Assembly: GCF_025643255.1 (NCBI RefSeq)
Contig: NZ_CP087112.1
Coordinates: 2,728,001-2,792,000 of the forward strand
Direction: 5' to 3'
Source: Halomonas sp. 7T
GTDB lineage: Bacteria > Pseudomonadota > Gammaproteobacteria > Pseudomonadales > Halomonadaceae
Length of the DNA: 64,000 nucleotides
Both the position numbers and the translations under genes were made by a program. Position 1 is the first letter of the stretch, and every line of letters starts with the position of its first letter. The notes beneath the pieces were generated by a model. That model did not search any database. It had not been told where the DNA came from and saw only the letters and a program-made list of their open reading frames with translations. Positions 1 to 9,336 of this stretch are shown here, piece by piece.

Positions 1-443
1 TGCTGATGAATCAACTCCTTAATGTCCGCGGCCCCCATCGCAGCGTGGCCTGCCCGGGTAGCAGGAATGTTGACCGTTCGAGTAAGCAGTGCCACCGGCG
101 CAAACGCTTGGTGAGAGTACGCGGCGACTCCCGAGAGGTAGGAAAGGTCGATGGTTTGATGGCTGCCTAGCAGCGTATAGCCATCGGGGGCACTCTCTTT
201 GACGAACTGAGAACCCAGAATCGCCCCTCCTCCCGGCATGTTAACGGTGATGATAGGCGCGTCAAGATACGCTTGCGCTCGGCCAGCCACGGCACGAAAA
301 ATCACATCGGTTGCCCCACCCTCGCCGTAAGGCACCACGATGGCTACCTCAGCGGAGGGATAAGGCTCATCGGCCAGTAAAATCGCGCTCACACTAAATC
401 CCATCACCCCGATGCCAATCACGCTAAGCCAACGCAACAGCAT
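1..443 (-). CDS. TctC-family periplasmic binding protein (partial, C-terminus off window)
   Basis: This is the N-terminal part of a solute-binding protein of the tripartite tricarboxylate transporter (TctC/Bug) family; the gene continues beyond base 1. Translation from the ATG at 443 gives a hydrophobic signal segment (LLRWLSVIGIGVMGF) followed by family hallmarks: VVPYGEGGATD, then VNMPGGGAILGS, then PDGYTLLGSH. These match the conserved substrate-anchoring loops of Bug proteins, which bind small carboxylates in the periplasm and pass them to TctAB membrane subunits. No TctA or TctB gene is visible here; they may lie off the left edge, or this may be an orphan binding protein, which is common in the family. 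The substrate cannot be told. Confidence 0.8.
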   Translation of the reverse strand, partial: MLLRWLSVIGIGVMGFSVSAILLADEPYPSAEVAIVVPYGEGGATDVIFRAVAGRAQAYLDAPIITVNMPGGGAILGSQFVKESAPDGYTLLGSHQTIDLSYLSGVAAYSHQAFAPVALLTRTVNIPATRAGHAAMGAADIKELIHQ

Positions 444-559
444 TGACCAAACCCGGTAAAAGCACCTCAACCCGCGATGGCACACGCAGGCGGAATAATA
501 GATGGGTAGTGCGTGCTGCTCGCTCATGGCTTGGCATGCCTCATCCTGCTTAGCGTTAG

Positions 560-1021
560 CTACTCACCGCAACATACCTTTAATTTGCGCCCGCTACCAC
601 ATAAGCAACGCTCATTTCGACGAGGCTTCAAACGCTCGACCCGAGGCTCGCCATCCAAATACCACCAGCGCCCCTCTTCAAAACAAAAACGCGAGACTTC
701 CTCCAACACATGCCAGCCCACTGAATCACGAAAAAAAGCCCGAAAATGTACGCTCCCCGTGGTACCGCTCGGCGGAGGTGCAGCCACAATCACCAGCGAC
801 GCCCACTGTGTATCTAGGTCTGGCGGCAACTGTGCTGGCCGCGTGGTGGTATGCCACGTGTCTAAAAGATACCCCGTTTGGTTCAATACAAAGGCCGTGT
901 AACGTGAACGCATCAGCACTTCTGGGGTGGGCACTTTTGCCCCTTGAAGGTACGGCTGACAGCACTCTTTTAGCGACGTACTGCGACAACAGGGGCAACT
1001 CTCGACGGTTAGTGGCATCAT
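560..1021 (-). CDS. YchJ-like protein with two SEC-C zinc motifs
   Basis: A 153-residue protein of the YchJ/UPF0225 family. A cysteine cluster near the N-terminus (CPCCRSTSLKECC, about residues 9-21) and another at the C-terminus (RNERCLCGSGRKLKVCC) are SEC-C motifs, which bind zinc. Between them lies the NTF2-like YchJ core (RSRYTAFVLNQTGYLLDTWH). The length is close to that of E. coli YchJ. Two adjacent ATG codons (1021 and 1018) could start it; no strong ribosome binding site separates them. The biochemical role of the family is not established. It stands alone between the TctC-like gene and a divergent small gene. Confidence 0.85.
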   Translation of the reverse strand: MMPLTVESCPCCRSTSLKECCQPYLQGAKVPTPEVLMRSRYTAFVLNQTGYLLDTWHTTTRPAQLPPDLDTQWASLVIVAAPPPSGTTGSVHFRAFFRDSVGWHVLEEVSRFCFEEGRWWYLDGEPRVERLKPRRNERCLCGSGRKLKVCCGE

Positions 1022-1198
1022 AATAGTGCTCTAGCGTTTTATAGAGGGTGGGCGCAGTCAATAACTTGTTTCGGTATCGCCTAGCGTAGGTGTATCGGTG
1101 CCGCCCTAGAGTGGGTATAGTAGCAAAGCAACATCACCAGACAGACGGAGTACGTAACACGATCGATCATTCTTTCCAAACGCAGTGGAGGTTCTCCT

Positions 1199-1510
1199 AT
1201 GAAGGTTTACAAACCCGAATGGCAGTGCACGTTTAGCGTAAACGAAGGCGCGGAAGAATCAGCAACCTGGAAAGAGCGAATCGCGTGGCGGCTAAGAGCG
1301 TTTGCCGACCGCCTTGAAGGCGGTGGCCGCACGGTGAAGATCAACTGCAATGTCTCTCCCCACGTTAGCCGAGACGAAGTTGATACCTGTTTGGGAAAAG
1401 GGTTTGAGGTGACTCAGCGGCTGCTGACCCAACTTGCCCGCCAACAGGCCTGCGAAGATGTGATGCGCCATGTGAAAGCAGAGCTTTACGAAGAGCAGCA
1501 TCAGCACTAA
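1199..1510 (+). CDS. Hypothetical small protein
   Basis: A 103-residue protein I do not recognise. It starts at an ATG preceded by a clear GGAGG ribosome binding site six bases upstream and ends just before an intrinsic terminator, so it looks like a single-gene transcription unit. It has no signal peptide or membrane segment. The middle is basic (AWRLRAFADRL) and the C-terminal half is predicted helical and rich in Gln, Glu and His. Probably a cytoplasmic protein; no function is proposed. Confidence 0.7.
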   Translation: MKVYKPEWQCTFSVNEGAEESATWKERIAWRLRAFADRLEGGGRTVKINCNVSPHVSRDEVDTCLGKGFEVTQRLLTQLARQQACEDVMRHVKAELYEEQHQH

Positions 1511-1534
1511 CAGCTAGACCGTAAGCGTCTCAAG

Positions 1535-1572
1535 AAAACACCCGCCTCTTTAACCATTGGCGGGTGTTTTTT
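1535..1572 (+). terminator. Intrinsic terminator after the 103-residue gene
   Basis: A GC-rich hairpin (AACACCCGCC paired with GGCGGGTGTT) is followed by a run of T on the plus strand. The A-run on its other side could make it work for argE-side readthrough too, but argE ends downstream of it, so its main use is for the plus-strand gene. Confidence 0.85.
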
Positions 1573-1610
1573 GGCGTATTAAGTGCTTTTTCTATGCGAA
1601 TAACGCGTCG

Positions 1611-2783
1611 TCACCTTTCTGAATATGACGTTTCCAACGCTTGGCCTAAGCGTTGCATAAACGCCGTACATGTTTGTAGCTGGGCCGTTTCAATATACTC
1701 ATCCGGCTGGTGCGCCTGGGCGATACTGCCCGGCCCCAAAATAATCGTTTGCAACCCCTGCCCCTGGAACTGCCCTGCTTCTGTAGCGTAAGCCACCGCG
1801 TGGCTGCAGCAGGCATCAGGCAAATGGTCTTTGGCCAAGCGAAGCACCTGATCGTTATCGCGGTCGGCTAGGCCCGGCACCGTGACGTTTAACGGTTCTG
1901 TGACTATCTCAACCGTTTTGCCTTTCGCGATTAACTCCTCGCTAAGCTGTGCGCAGTACGCCTCAAAACGTGCATATATTTCGCTGAACGACTCCGTTGG
2001 CAGGTGGCGAATTTCCCACTCAAACTGGCACTCCCGCGCCATAATATTGATCGCCGTACCGCCTTTAATTTTGCCTACATGCAAACTGGTATGGGGCACA
2101 TTAAATGCCTCATCGACGCGGCCCTCATCGACCAATGCCGCCATGGTGTCTTCAATAAACGTCACCAGCCTTGCCGCGACGTGGATAGCCGACGTGCCTT
2201 GATTCACCTGACTGCTGTGCGCTTCACGGCCAATGACGGTAGTCCGAAGGTTGGTCGCGCCTTTTTGCGCCACCACCGGCTGCATGCTGGTGGGTTCCCC
2301 CACAATGACGTGGGCCGTCGTGGTGTAGTGTTCGTAGAAGCGTTTAATCAGGCTAGGGGCACCGACGCAGCCAATTTCCTCGTCGTAAGAAAACCCAAAA
2401 TAGATAGGCTGCTTAAGGGGCGCCTTCACCCAGGTGGGCACCATGGCGAGGGCACAGGCAATAAAGCCTTTCATATCGCAGGTGCCACGTCCGTACAAGC
2501 GGCCATCGCCGCCGTCACGGAGGGTAAACGGGTCGCTCGACCATGGCTGGCCTGCCACCGGCACTACATCGGTATGGCCAGAAAGCATGACACCGCCAGG
2601 GGCATCGGGGCCTACGCGGGCAATCAGGTTGGCTTTGGTGCCGCAGGGGCTCATGACGCGCTCTGAGCTAACGCCGTAGTCTGCCAAATAACGCTCAACA
2701 AACTCAATTAAGGCCAAATTGGAATCGCTGGAGGTGGTGTCAAACGCTACTAGTTTCGCCAGCAAGGTGGTCACGTCCGTCAT
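1611..2783 (-). CDS. argE: Acetylornithine deacetylase
   Basis: An M20 family metallopeptidase of 390 residues that removes the acetyl group from N-acetylornithine in arginine biosynthesis. Metal-binding and catalytic motifs are in order: SGHTDVVPV (His70, Asp72), YGRGTCDMKG (Asp103), FSYDEEIGCVG (Glu135/Glu136), and a C-terminal PGSIAQAHQPDEYI motif carrying the last metal-ligand histidine. The dimerisation domain spans about residues 180-290. The ATG at 2783 is preferred because the protein then begins at the conserved MTDVTTLLAKLVAFDT; an upstream in-frame start would add 20 residues that do not belong to the family. It is transcribed divergently from ugpB. Confidence 0.93.
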   Translation of the reverse strand: MTDVTTLLAKLVAFDTTSSDSNLALIEFVERYLADYGVSSERVMSPCGTKANLIARVGPDAPGGVMLSGHTDVVPVAGQPWSSDPFTLRDGGDGRLYGRGTCDMKGFIACALAMVPTWVKAPLKQPIYFGFSYDEEIGCVGAPSLIKRFYEHYTTTAHVIVGEPTSMQPVVAQKGATNLRTTVIGREAHSSQVNQGTSAIHVAARLVTFIEDTMAALVDEGRVDEAFNVPHTSLHVGKIKGGTAINIMARECQFEWEIRHLPTESFSEIYARFEAYCAQLSEELIAKGKTVEIVTEPLNVTVPGLADRDNDQVLRLAKDHLPDACCSHAVAYATEAGQFQGQGLQTIILGPGSIAQAHQPDEYIETAQLQTCTAFMQRLGQALETSYSER

Positions 2784-2887
2784 ACTGCTCTCGTTAGTTA
2801 GTCGCTCAATACACCCTATTGCAGCTAACCCTATCACCGTCATTCGCCTTTTCCTACTAGGCCGGTTTACTGACCGTTAAACGTTGA

Positions 2888-2927
2888 CTGTCACGTCGAG
2901 TTCATCGTGCATTCATGAAAACGTCAT
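2888..2927 (+). promoter_or_regulatory. Tandem Pho boxes upstream of ugpB
   Basis: Four direct repeats resembling CTGTCAT lie exactly 11 bp apart: CTGTCAC at 2888, AGTTCAT at 2899, CATTCAT at 2910 and ACGTCAT at 2921. The 7-bp repeat with 4-bp spacers is the defining pattern of PhoB binding sites. They sit 72 bp before the ugpB start, fitting known PhoB control of ugp operons. Confidence 0.8.
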
Positions 2928-2998
2928 CTACACTTTCTACTGTTCAGTGCACCCAACAACTTAATAAACGTACTGCGCACGATCCACAAGGAGCCGTT

Positions 2999-4324
2999 AT
3001 GTCTCGTTTCACGTTGCACGCGCTTGCCCTAGGGGTGGCTACCGCCACGTTTAGCCTTTCTGCCCATTCCGCGACCGAAGTCACTTGGTGGCACGCCATG
3101 GGAGGCCAGCTTGGTGAAATCCTTGAAGAAATGACGGAGGAGTTTAATGCCTCACAGGATGATTATCGCGTAACACCCAGCTACCGTGGTAATTACACCG
3201 AAACGATGACCGGTGCGATTGCGGCGTTCCGTGCGGGCGAGCAGCCCCATATTTTACAAGTGTTCGAAGTCGGCACCGGCACCATGATGAATGCTGACGG
3301 CGCCATTTATCCGGTATATCAGCTCATGGAGGATCATGGCCGCGCATTTGATCGTGACGCCTTCCTGCCTGCGGTGGTCGGCTACTACACCGACACAAAC
3401 GGCAACATGCTGTCGTTCCCGTTCAACTCCTCAACCCCGATTATGTATTACAACCGTGACGTGTTTGAGGAAGCCGGTTTAGACCCTGAACAGCCGCCAC
3501 AAACTTGGGATGAGGTCGCAGAGTACGCCACTCAAATCACCGAGTCGGGCGCTGCCAACTGTGGTTTCACCACCTCATGGCCTAGCTGGGTGATGCTGGA
3601 AAACTTCTCTGCCATGCACAACTCGCCGCTTGGCACGCTAGAAAACGGTTTTGGCGGGATTGAAACAGAGTTCAATTTCAACAATGAATTGGTTGCCCGC
3701 CACTGGGATAATTTGAAGACGTGGCAGGATACGGATGCCTTTAAGTGGGGCGGCCCTGGTTCCGGCCCAGACTCCGAACCGCTGTTCTACTCACAAGAGT
3801 GTGCGATTTTCTTTGGCTCTTCTGCATCCCGTGCGGATGTCGCGGCTAATTCCGACTTTGAAATCGGCTTTGGCATGCAGCCCTACTATGACGACGTAGA
3901 CGGTGCGCCACAGAACTCCATCATTGGCGGCGCCACCCTGTGGGCACTTCAAGGTCACACCGATGACGAGTATGAAGCCGTTGCCGCCTTCTTTGAATAC
4001 CTCTCGCAGCCTGAAGTACAAGCCCAGTGGCACCAACAAACCGGTTATCTGCCCATCACGCAAGCGGCGTGGGACTTAAGCGAAGAGCAGGGCTACTACG
4101 ACGAGAATCCAGGGGCCGATATTTCGCTGAAGCAGATGACGCTGAACGAGCCGACGGAAAACTCCAAAGGCCTGCGCTTTGGCAACTTCGTACAGATCCG
4201 CGACATTATCTCTGAAGAGATGGAAGCGGTGATGACCGGCAGTAAGTCGGGCCAGGAAGCCGCTGATTCAGCCGTTGAACGTGGTAATCGATTGCTACGC
4301 GACTTCCAATCAGCCAACCAGTAA
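2999..4324 (+). CDS. ugpB: sn-Glycerol-3-phosphate ABC transporter, periplasmic binding protein
   Basis: A 441-residue extracellular solute-binding protein (family 1). A Sec signal peptide covers about residues 1-25, with a likely cut after AHSA, and the mature protein begins TEVTWWHAMGG as in UgpB. Aromatic and binding-cleft motifs such as SFPFNSSTPIMYYN and IIGGATLWAL are typical of UgpB. The ATG at 2999 is chosen because AAGGAG precedes it and the signal peptide begins there. The longer in-frame extension to 2915 would run through the Pho-box region. It is the first gene of ugpBAEC and delivers glycerol-3-phosphate or its diesters to UgpAE for use as a phosphate or carbon source. Confidence 0.92.
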   Translation: MSRFTLHALALGVATATFSLSAHSATEVTWWHAMGGQLGEILEEMTEEFNASQDDYRVTPSYRGNYTETMTGAIAAFRAGEQPHILQVFEVGTGTMMNADGAIYPVYQLMEDHGRAFDRDAFLPAVVGYYTDTNGNMLSFPFNSSTPIMYYNRDVFEEAGLDPEQPPQTWDEVAEYATQITESGAANCGFTTSWPSWVMLENFSAMHNSPLGTLENGFGGIETEFNFNNELVARHWDNLKTWQDTDAFKWGGPGSGPDSEPLFYSQECAIFFGSSASRADVAANSDFEIGFGMQPYYDDVDGAPQNSIIGGATLWALQGHTDDEYEAVAAFFEYLSQPEVQAQWHQQTGYLPITQAAWDLSEEQGYYDENPGADISLKQMTLNEPTENSKGLRFGNFVQIRDIISEEMEAVMTGSKSGQEAADSAVERGNRLLRDFQSANQ

Positions 4325-4422
4325 GTAAGCACCCGCTCCGCCGCCTGCCCCTGGCAGGCGGCGAGCCTGTTTTTAAGTGCCCCACTTATTGGTGCCGTTT
4401 ATAGACGCAGGATACGTCGCCT

Positions 4423-5307
4423 ATGCAAACCAAACGCATGACCTTCCCAGGGCGTTTTTTGCCCTACGCCCTGCTGGCTCCTCAGGTCATTGTCACGCTG
4501 ATTTTCTTTATTTGGCCTGCCGGTCAAGCGCTTTACCAATCACTGCTGCGGGAAGACGCCTTTGGGCTACGCACCACCTTTGTGGGCTTGGAAAACTTTG
4601 CGCGACTCTTTCGCGATGGCGCTTATCTTAATTCGCTCTCAGTGACAGTGGTGTTTGCGGTAGGTACCACGCTGCTTTCCATGTCCGTTGCGCTGCTGTT
4701 AGCGAGCACGGTTAACCGCATGATCCGCTCACGCAGTACCTATACCACGCTGCTGGTATGGCCCTATGCAATTGCACCTGCCATTGCCGGTGTGCTGTGG
4801 TGGTTTATCTTCAACCCGTCGATTGGCATTGTGCCTTACATACTGGACATGGTCGGCTACCAGTGGAACCACCGTAATTCGGGCGCAGACGCCATGATGC
4901 TGGTGATTTTTGCCGCGGCCTGGAAGCAGATTTCTTATAATTTCCTGTTCTTCCTCGCTGGCTTACAGTCGATCCCTCAATCACTGATCGAAGCCTCGGC
5001 TATTGACGGCGCAAGCCCCATGAAGCGCTTCTGGACCATTGTTTTCCCGCTGCTGACGCCAACGACTTTCTTCTTGATGGTGGTTAACGTGGTTTACGCC
5101 ATGTTCGATACATTCGGCATTATTCACGCGACTACCCAAGGCGGCCCTGCTCAGGCGACCAACACACTGGTCTATAAGGTCTACGCCGATGGCTTCGTAG
5201 GCTTGAACTTAGGTTCTTCGGCCGCTCAGTCAGTGATTTTAATGGCCATTGTGGTCGCACTTACGGTAGTGCAGTTCCGCTTTATTGAGCGCCGCGTGAA
5301 CTACTAA
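4423..5307 (+). CDS. ugpA: Glycerol-3-phosphate ABC transporter permease UgpA
   Basis: A 294-residue inner-membrane permease very close to E. coli Ugp[23 protein letters not shown] at the N-terminus, [19 protein letters not shown] in the middle, and the EAA loop [15 protein letters not shown] that contacts the ATPase. About six membrane segments. The second ATG (MTFPGRF, 4438) is an alternative start. It lies 98 bp after ugpB and is followed by ugpE, with which it forms the heterodimeric channel. Confidence 0.93.
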   Translation: MQTKRMTFPGRFLPYALLAPQVIVTLIFFIWPAGQALYQSLLREDAFGLRTTFVGLENFARLFRDGAYLNSLSVTVVFAVGTTLLSMSVALLLASTVNRMIRSRSTYTTLLVWPYAIAPAIAGVLWWFIFNPSIGIVPYILDMVGYQWNHRNSGADAMMLVIFAAAWKQISYNFLFFLAGLQSIPQSLIEASAIDGASPMKRFWTIVFPLLTPTTFFLMVVNVVYAMFDTFGIIHATTQGGPAQATNTLVYKVYADGFVGLNLGSSAAQSVILMAIVVALTVVQFRFIERRVNY

Positions 5308-5338
5308 TACCGCTGGCTAATTGTTTGGGAGACTTTCA

Positions 5339-6181
5339 ATGGTTGAAAACCGACCCTGGGCGAATTTTTTTGCTCACCTGACGTTAATGATTGGTGTCGC
5401 AGTGGTAGTGTTCCCTGTGTACGTTGCACTCGTGGCGTCTACCCAGGCACCGGGCGATTTGCTACGCGGCACGCTGCCGATGCTACCCGGCGCTCATGGT
5501 ATCGAGAACTTTACCCGCATGTGGCAGTCCGGCGTTTCCAACGCAGGTGCCCCACCAGCAGGCATGATGCTATGGAACAGTTTTGTTATGGCCATGGCGA
5601 TTACCATAGGAAAACTGTCGATCTCGCTACTGTCGGCGTTTGCGATTGTTTACTTCCGCTTTCGTTTTCGGATGTTCTTCTTTTGGCTAATTTTTATCAC
5701 GCTGATGCTGCCCGTCGAAGTACGCATTATTCCGACGTTTCAGGTCGTCGCAGATCTCAATATGTTGAACAGCTTCGCGGGTCTCTCAATCCCACTGATT
5801 GCCTCGGCAACGGCGACGTTCCTATTTCGTCAGTTCTTTATGACGATTCCGGAAGAGATGCTGGAAGCGGCCCGAGTCGATGGTGCTGGTCCACTCAAGT
5901 TCTTCAAAGACATCCTTATGCCGCTATCCGTTACCAATATCGCGGCGCTGTTTGTGATCATGTTCATTTATGGCTGGAACCAATACCTGTGGCCACTGCT
6001 GATCACCACCGACCCAGACTACTACACCATTGTGATGGGCATTCAGCGCATGACCTCAGAAGAGAATCCCCAGTGGCATTTGATTATGGCCGCCGTGGTA
6101 ATGGCCGCCCTGCCGCCGGTACTGGTGATTTTGTTTATGCAACGCCTGTTTGTAAAAGGCCTGACCGAGACGGAGAAATAA
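5339..6181 (+). CDS. ugpE: Glycerol-3-phosphate ABC transporter permease UgpE
   Basis: A 280-residue permease and UgpA's partner. It begins [14 protein letters not shown], matching the conserved MIENRPW start of UgpE; GGGAG lies upstream of the ATG at 5339, so a TTG further upstream is rejected. Family signatures include [23 protein letters not shown] (read as two parts, FRFRMFFFW and [12 protein letters not shown]) and the EAA loop [14 protein letters not shown]. The stop is two bases before the ugpC start, so translation is probably coupled. Confidence 0.93.
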   Translation: MVENRPWANFFAHLTLMIGVAVVVFPVYVALVASTQAPGDLLRGTLPMLPGAHGIENFTRMWQSGVSNAGAPPAGMMLWNSFVMAMAITIGKLSISLLSAFAIVYFRFRFRMFFFWLIFITLMLPVEVRIIPTFQVVADLNMLNSFAGLSIPLIASATATFLFRQFFMTIPEEMLEAARVDGAGPLKFFKDILMPLSVTNIAALFVIMFIYGWNQYLWPLLITTDPDYYTIVMGIQRMTSEENPQWHLIMAAVVMAALPPVLVILFMQRLFVKGLTETEK

Positions 6182-6183
6182 CG

Positions 6184-7239
6184 ATGGCCAGCATTACCCT
6201 GGAAGGGCTAAAAAAAACCTATGCGGGCAACGTCGCTGCGGTCAAAGGGATCGACTTACAGATTGAAGACGGTGAGTTCGTGGTACTCGTTGGGCCATCC
6301 GGTTGTGGAAAATCGACCCTGCTACGGATGGTCGCTGGTCTTGAAACCATCACCGAAGGCACGCTCAAAATTGGCGATCGGGTAGTGAATAAGCTAGAGC
6401 CCGCTGAGCGCGATATCGCCATGGTGTTCCAAAACTACGCGCTTTATCCGCACATGACCGTCTACAACAACCTCGCTTATGGCTTAAAGAACCGAGGTTT
6501 CAAAAAAGATGACATTGATAAACGCGTGCGTTTAGCGGCCAAGATTCTGGAGATTGAAGACTTCCTGGAGCGCAAACCCCGCAAGCTTTCCGGCGGCCAG
6601 CGCCAACGTGTAGCGATGGGCCGAGCACTGGTCCGCGAGCCTTCAGCCTTCTTGTTTGACGAACCGCTTTCCAACCTAGACGCCAAGCTGCGTGTACAAA
6701 TGCGCGTCGAGATCAAGCAGCTTCAGCGGCGCTTAAAAACCACCAGCCTGTATGTCACCCACGACCAGCTTGAAGCCATGACCCTGGGCGACCGCCTGGT
6801 GGTGCTGAACGCTGGGCAAATCGAGCAGGTAGGCACACCCATGGAAATCTACGCTCGCCCCGCCACCATGTTTGTGGCGGAGTTCATTGGCTCCCCGGCA
6901 ATGAACATGTTGCCGCTGGCCTACCTTCAGCAGCAAAATACCCAAGGCGTGCTGAACCATCTTCCCCAGGAGACCGATACCGTCGGCATACGCCCCGACG
7001 ACATGCAGCTCACCGCGCCAGCCGAACCCTACGTCACGCTGGATGCCACTCTGATGCTGTTTGAAGCCGCCGGTGCAGAGAGCCATCTCTACGTCAACCT
7101 GGCAGGCAGCGAGCAGCCCACGGTGATTCGTGCGCAGGGCCAGCCGCCGGTAAGTGAGGGCGAAACGCTGCAAGTGTACGTGACCGAAGAGGCGCTTCAC
7201 CCATTTAATAGCAAGACCGGCCAACGCACAGAGCAATAG
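6184..7239 (+). CDS. ugpC: Glycerol-3-phosphate ABC transporter ATPase UgpC
   Basis: A 351-residue ATPase of the MalK/UgpC class. Walker [10 protein letters not shown] (about residues 38-46), Q-loop [11 protein letters not shown], signature [15 protein letters not shown], Walker [17 protein letters not shown] and H-loop [10 protein letters not shown] are all intact. The C-terminal third is the MalK-type regulatory OB-fold domain (GIRPDDMQL). The ATG at 6184 follows the ugpE stop directly. It energises the UgpAE channel. There is no ugpQ phosphodiesterase gene downstream, unlike in E. coli. Confidence 0.93.
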   Translation: MASITLEGLKKTYAGNVAAVKGIDLQIEDGEFVVLVGPSGCGKSTLLRMVAGLETITEGTLKIGDRVVNKLEPAERDIAMVFQNYALYPHMTVYNNLAYGLKNRGFKKDDIDKRVRLAAKILEIEDFLERKPRKLSGGQRQRVAMGRALVREPSAFLFDEPLSNLDAKLRVQMRVEIKQLQRRLKTTSLYVTHDQLEAMTLGDRLVVLNAGQIEQVGTPMEIYARPATMFVAEFIGSPAMNMLPLAYLQQQNTQGVLNHLPQETDTVGIRPDDMQLTAPAEPYVTLDATLMLFEAAGAESHLYVNLAGSEQPTVIRAQGQPPVSEGETLQVYVTEEALHPFNSKTGQRTEQ

Positions 7240-7291
7240 TGCTTAAACATGAGGGCTTAAGCGCTTCAACTGGCTGAGCGGACGGCCCTCA

Positions 7292-7957
7292 TTACCAAGG
7301 CAGCTTTTCACCACTGCTATGCCAAAACCCACCGCTGTTCTCTAATGTTAGCGCATCAATACGCGCCTTGATGCCAGCAGCAGCTTCCTGGGGTGAAATA
7401 TGGCCACCAAAGTTCACCATACGGGTTTGGACATAGCCTGGATGCAGCTGGGCTACGGCAATACCTTGTGGCTTAAGATCCAATGCCAACGATTTTCCAA
7501 ATGCATTGAGCGCTGCTTTGGACGCGCGATATCCATAACGACCGCCAGAATCATTATCCGCAATGGACCCCATTCGGCTGGTGATATTGGCAATTTTGCT
7601 GCCCTTTTTCAGTAACGGTAACAATGCTTCACATACGCGTAATGGCGCGTAAGCGTTGATCTCCATCTGAGTACGGATGCTGTCAAAGTCCAGGCTGCCT
7701 AGTGATTCATCCTGCAAAAGCCCTGCATTATTGATCAGCACATCGAGCGTTTCGCCTTGCAACGCGTTAGCCAGCGCAGCAACGCTTTCTGGCTGTGTTA
7801 CATCAATACCTTCGATGATGCGCTCTGCCGCCGCTTGCAGTGCGCTCGACGACTCACGGCAAACACCGATTACCCGCCAGCCGGCCTGACAGTACTGATC
7901 GGCTAATGCGAGACCTACACCTCGGTTCGCGCCCGTAATCAAAACAGTTGCTTTCAT
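7292..7957 (-). CDS. Short-chain dehydrogenase/reductase
   Basis: A 221-residue classical SDR with an NAD(P) fold. It has the glycine motif TGANRGVG (residues 8-15), the NNAG motif near residue 76, catalytic Ser about 127, and YRASK with Tyr143 and Lys147. Its short C-terminus (GGFWHSSGEKLPW) resembles the C-factor/CsgA-like SDR subgroup, whose substrates are generally unknown. It converges on ugpC, with only about 50 bp between the stops, and no clear terminator separates them. Confidence 0.85.
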   Translation of the reverse strand: MKATVLITGANRGVGLALADQYCQAGWRVIGVCRESSSALQAAAERIIEGIDVTQPESVAALANALQGETLDVLINNAGLLQDESLGSLDFDSIRTQMEINAYAPLRVCEALLPLLKKGSKIANITSRMGSIADNDSGGRYGYRASKAALNAFGKSLALDLKPQGIAVAQLHPGYVQTRMVNFGGHISPQEAAAGIKARIDALTLENSGGFWHSSGEKLPW

Positions 7958-8172
7958 TTTGGCCCCCTGCTGATTTTCTTAATGATGACAAAGAGGATAG
8001 AACTTCTATACACGTTCAGTTTAACAGGCCCTCGGCAGGCTTTTTGTAACGCCTGTCGTATCTACGGAGTAGCCTAACGCACGTCTGTCATCAGTTCTTC
8101 ATCCTGCTGTCTTACCAGTGTCACCCGCACGGCCCATTGTGTTGTTAAACGTGATGAAGGGATGAATCGCAC

Positions 8173-9336
8173 ATGCGGCTCTGTATCGTCAGCGAAACAT
8201 GGTCACCCGATGTTAACGGTGTAGCACACACCCTGGGCAGGTTATGCCGTGAACTAGCACGCCAGGGCGTCTCCGTCGATGTGATACGCCCACAACCCAA
8301 CGTTGCCGGTAGCGCATCCAGGGTGGATAACGAGCTGCAGGTGCGGCGCCTTGCGTTACCTGGCTATGCAGAGGTGCAGGTGGGGCTTGCCACGCCCGCT
8401 AGAATAGGTCGCTTTTGGCAGCCACACCGGCCTGATGTAGTGTATTTGGCTACCCAAGGCCCACTAGGCTGGGCGGCGCGTCAAGCGGCTCGTCGGTTAA
8501 AAATCCCGCTGGTAGCGGGGTGGCATACTAATTTTGACCATTATTGCCACGACTATGGCGTGCCCTGGCTGTCAGCCATTACCCGTCGTTACCTGAACTA
8601 CTTCCATAATGGCTGTGCGCTCACGTTGGTGCCTACTCACCAACAGGCAAAGACGCTGCAGCAGCAGGGCATTCACGATGTGAACGTGCTGTCTCGCGGT
8701 ATCGATGGTGAGCACTTTTCACCCGCACACCGCGACGGCCAGCTGCGCCGCCAGTGGGGCGTTACCGACCATCAGCCTGTTGCCCTTTATGTGGGACGTT
8801 TAGCGCCTGAAAAAAATTTAGCGCTGCTTCAAGAAACCCTACAGGCCATGCGCAACGTTCGCCCAGACATGGCACAGGTGATTGTGGGCGACGGCCCAGG
8901 TCGTGCCCAACTGCAAAAGGCACTACCCGAGGCGCACTTTACCGGCTTTGTCGATAAGACCACCCTGGCACGTCACTACGCCAGCGCCGACATTTTTGTG
9001 TTTCCTTCGCTGTCTGAAACCTGGGGCAACGTGGTGAGTGAAGCGATGGCCAGCGGGTTGGCAGTTGTTGCTTACCAACACGCCGCTAGCGCTGAGCTGA
9101 TCCAAAGCGGCCACAACGGCATTACCGTTGCCCCGGGCGATACCGCTGCCTTTTCACAGGCGGCCATTGAGCTATGCCAACACCCCGCTGATTACGCGCG
9201 CCTAGGCCGTGTTGCCCGGCTACGAGTGTTAGAACAGAGCTGGTCAGGCATTGCTGAACAGTTTACGCGTTACCTTCATCAAGCCCAGGAGAGCCATCAT
9301 GCGTCCACGCCCGCTTGCCGTATTCGACCGTCTTGA
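8173..9336 (+). CDS. GT4-family glycosyltransferase
   Basis: A 387-residue GT-B fold glycosyltransferase (family 4). The N-terminal domain begins MRLCIVSETWSPDVNGVAHTL and contains WHTNFDHYCHDYGVPW, typical of bacterial diacylglycerol or phosphatidylinositol glycosyltransferases. The C-terminal nucleotide-sugar site has LYVGRLAPEKN and FPSLSETWGNVVSEAMASG, including the E-x7-E motif. It probably adds a sugar to a membrane lipid. The next gene, a PAP2 phosphatase, starts inside its last 38 bases, so the two are likely translated together and act in one glycolipid or phospholipid route. The actual product is not determined. Confidence 0.85.
   Translation: MRLCIVSETWSPDVNGVAHTLGRLCRELARQGVSVDVIRPQPNVAGSASRVDNELQVRRLALPGYAEVQVGLATPARIGRFWQPHRPDVVYLATQGPLGWAARQAARRLKIPLVAGWHTNFDHYCHDYGVPWLSAITRRYLNYFHNGCALTLVPTHQQAKTLQQQGIHDVNVLSRGIDGEHFSPAHRDGQLRRQWGVTDHQPVALYVGRLAPEKNLALLQETLQAMRNVRPDMAQVIVGDGPGRAQLQKALPEAHFTGFVDKTTLARHYASADIFVFPSLSETWGNVVSEAMASGLAVVAYQHAASAELIQSGHNGITVAPGDTAAFSQAAIELCQHPADYARLGRVARLRVLEQSWSGIAEQFTRYLHQAQESHHASTPACRIRPS

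Noticed and set aside
2004..2666. 220-codon frame antisense to argE
   Set aside because: Shadow frame; argE has all its catalytic motifs.
5521..6183. Apparent long N-terminal extension of UgpC
   Set aside because: The frame is open through ugpE by chance; UgpC starts at 6184 right after the ugpE stop.
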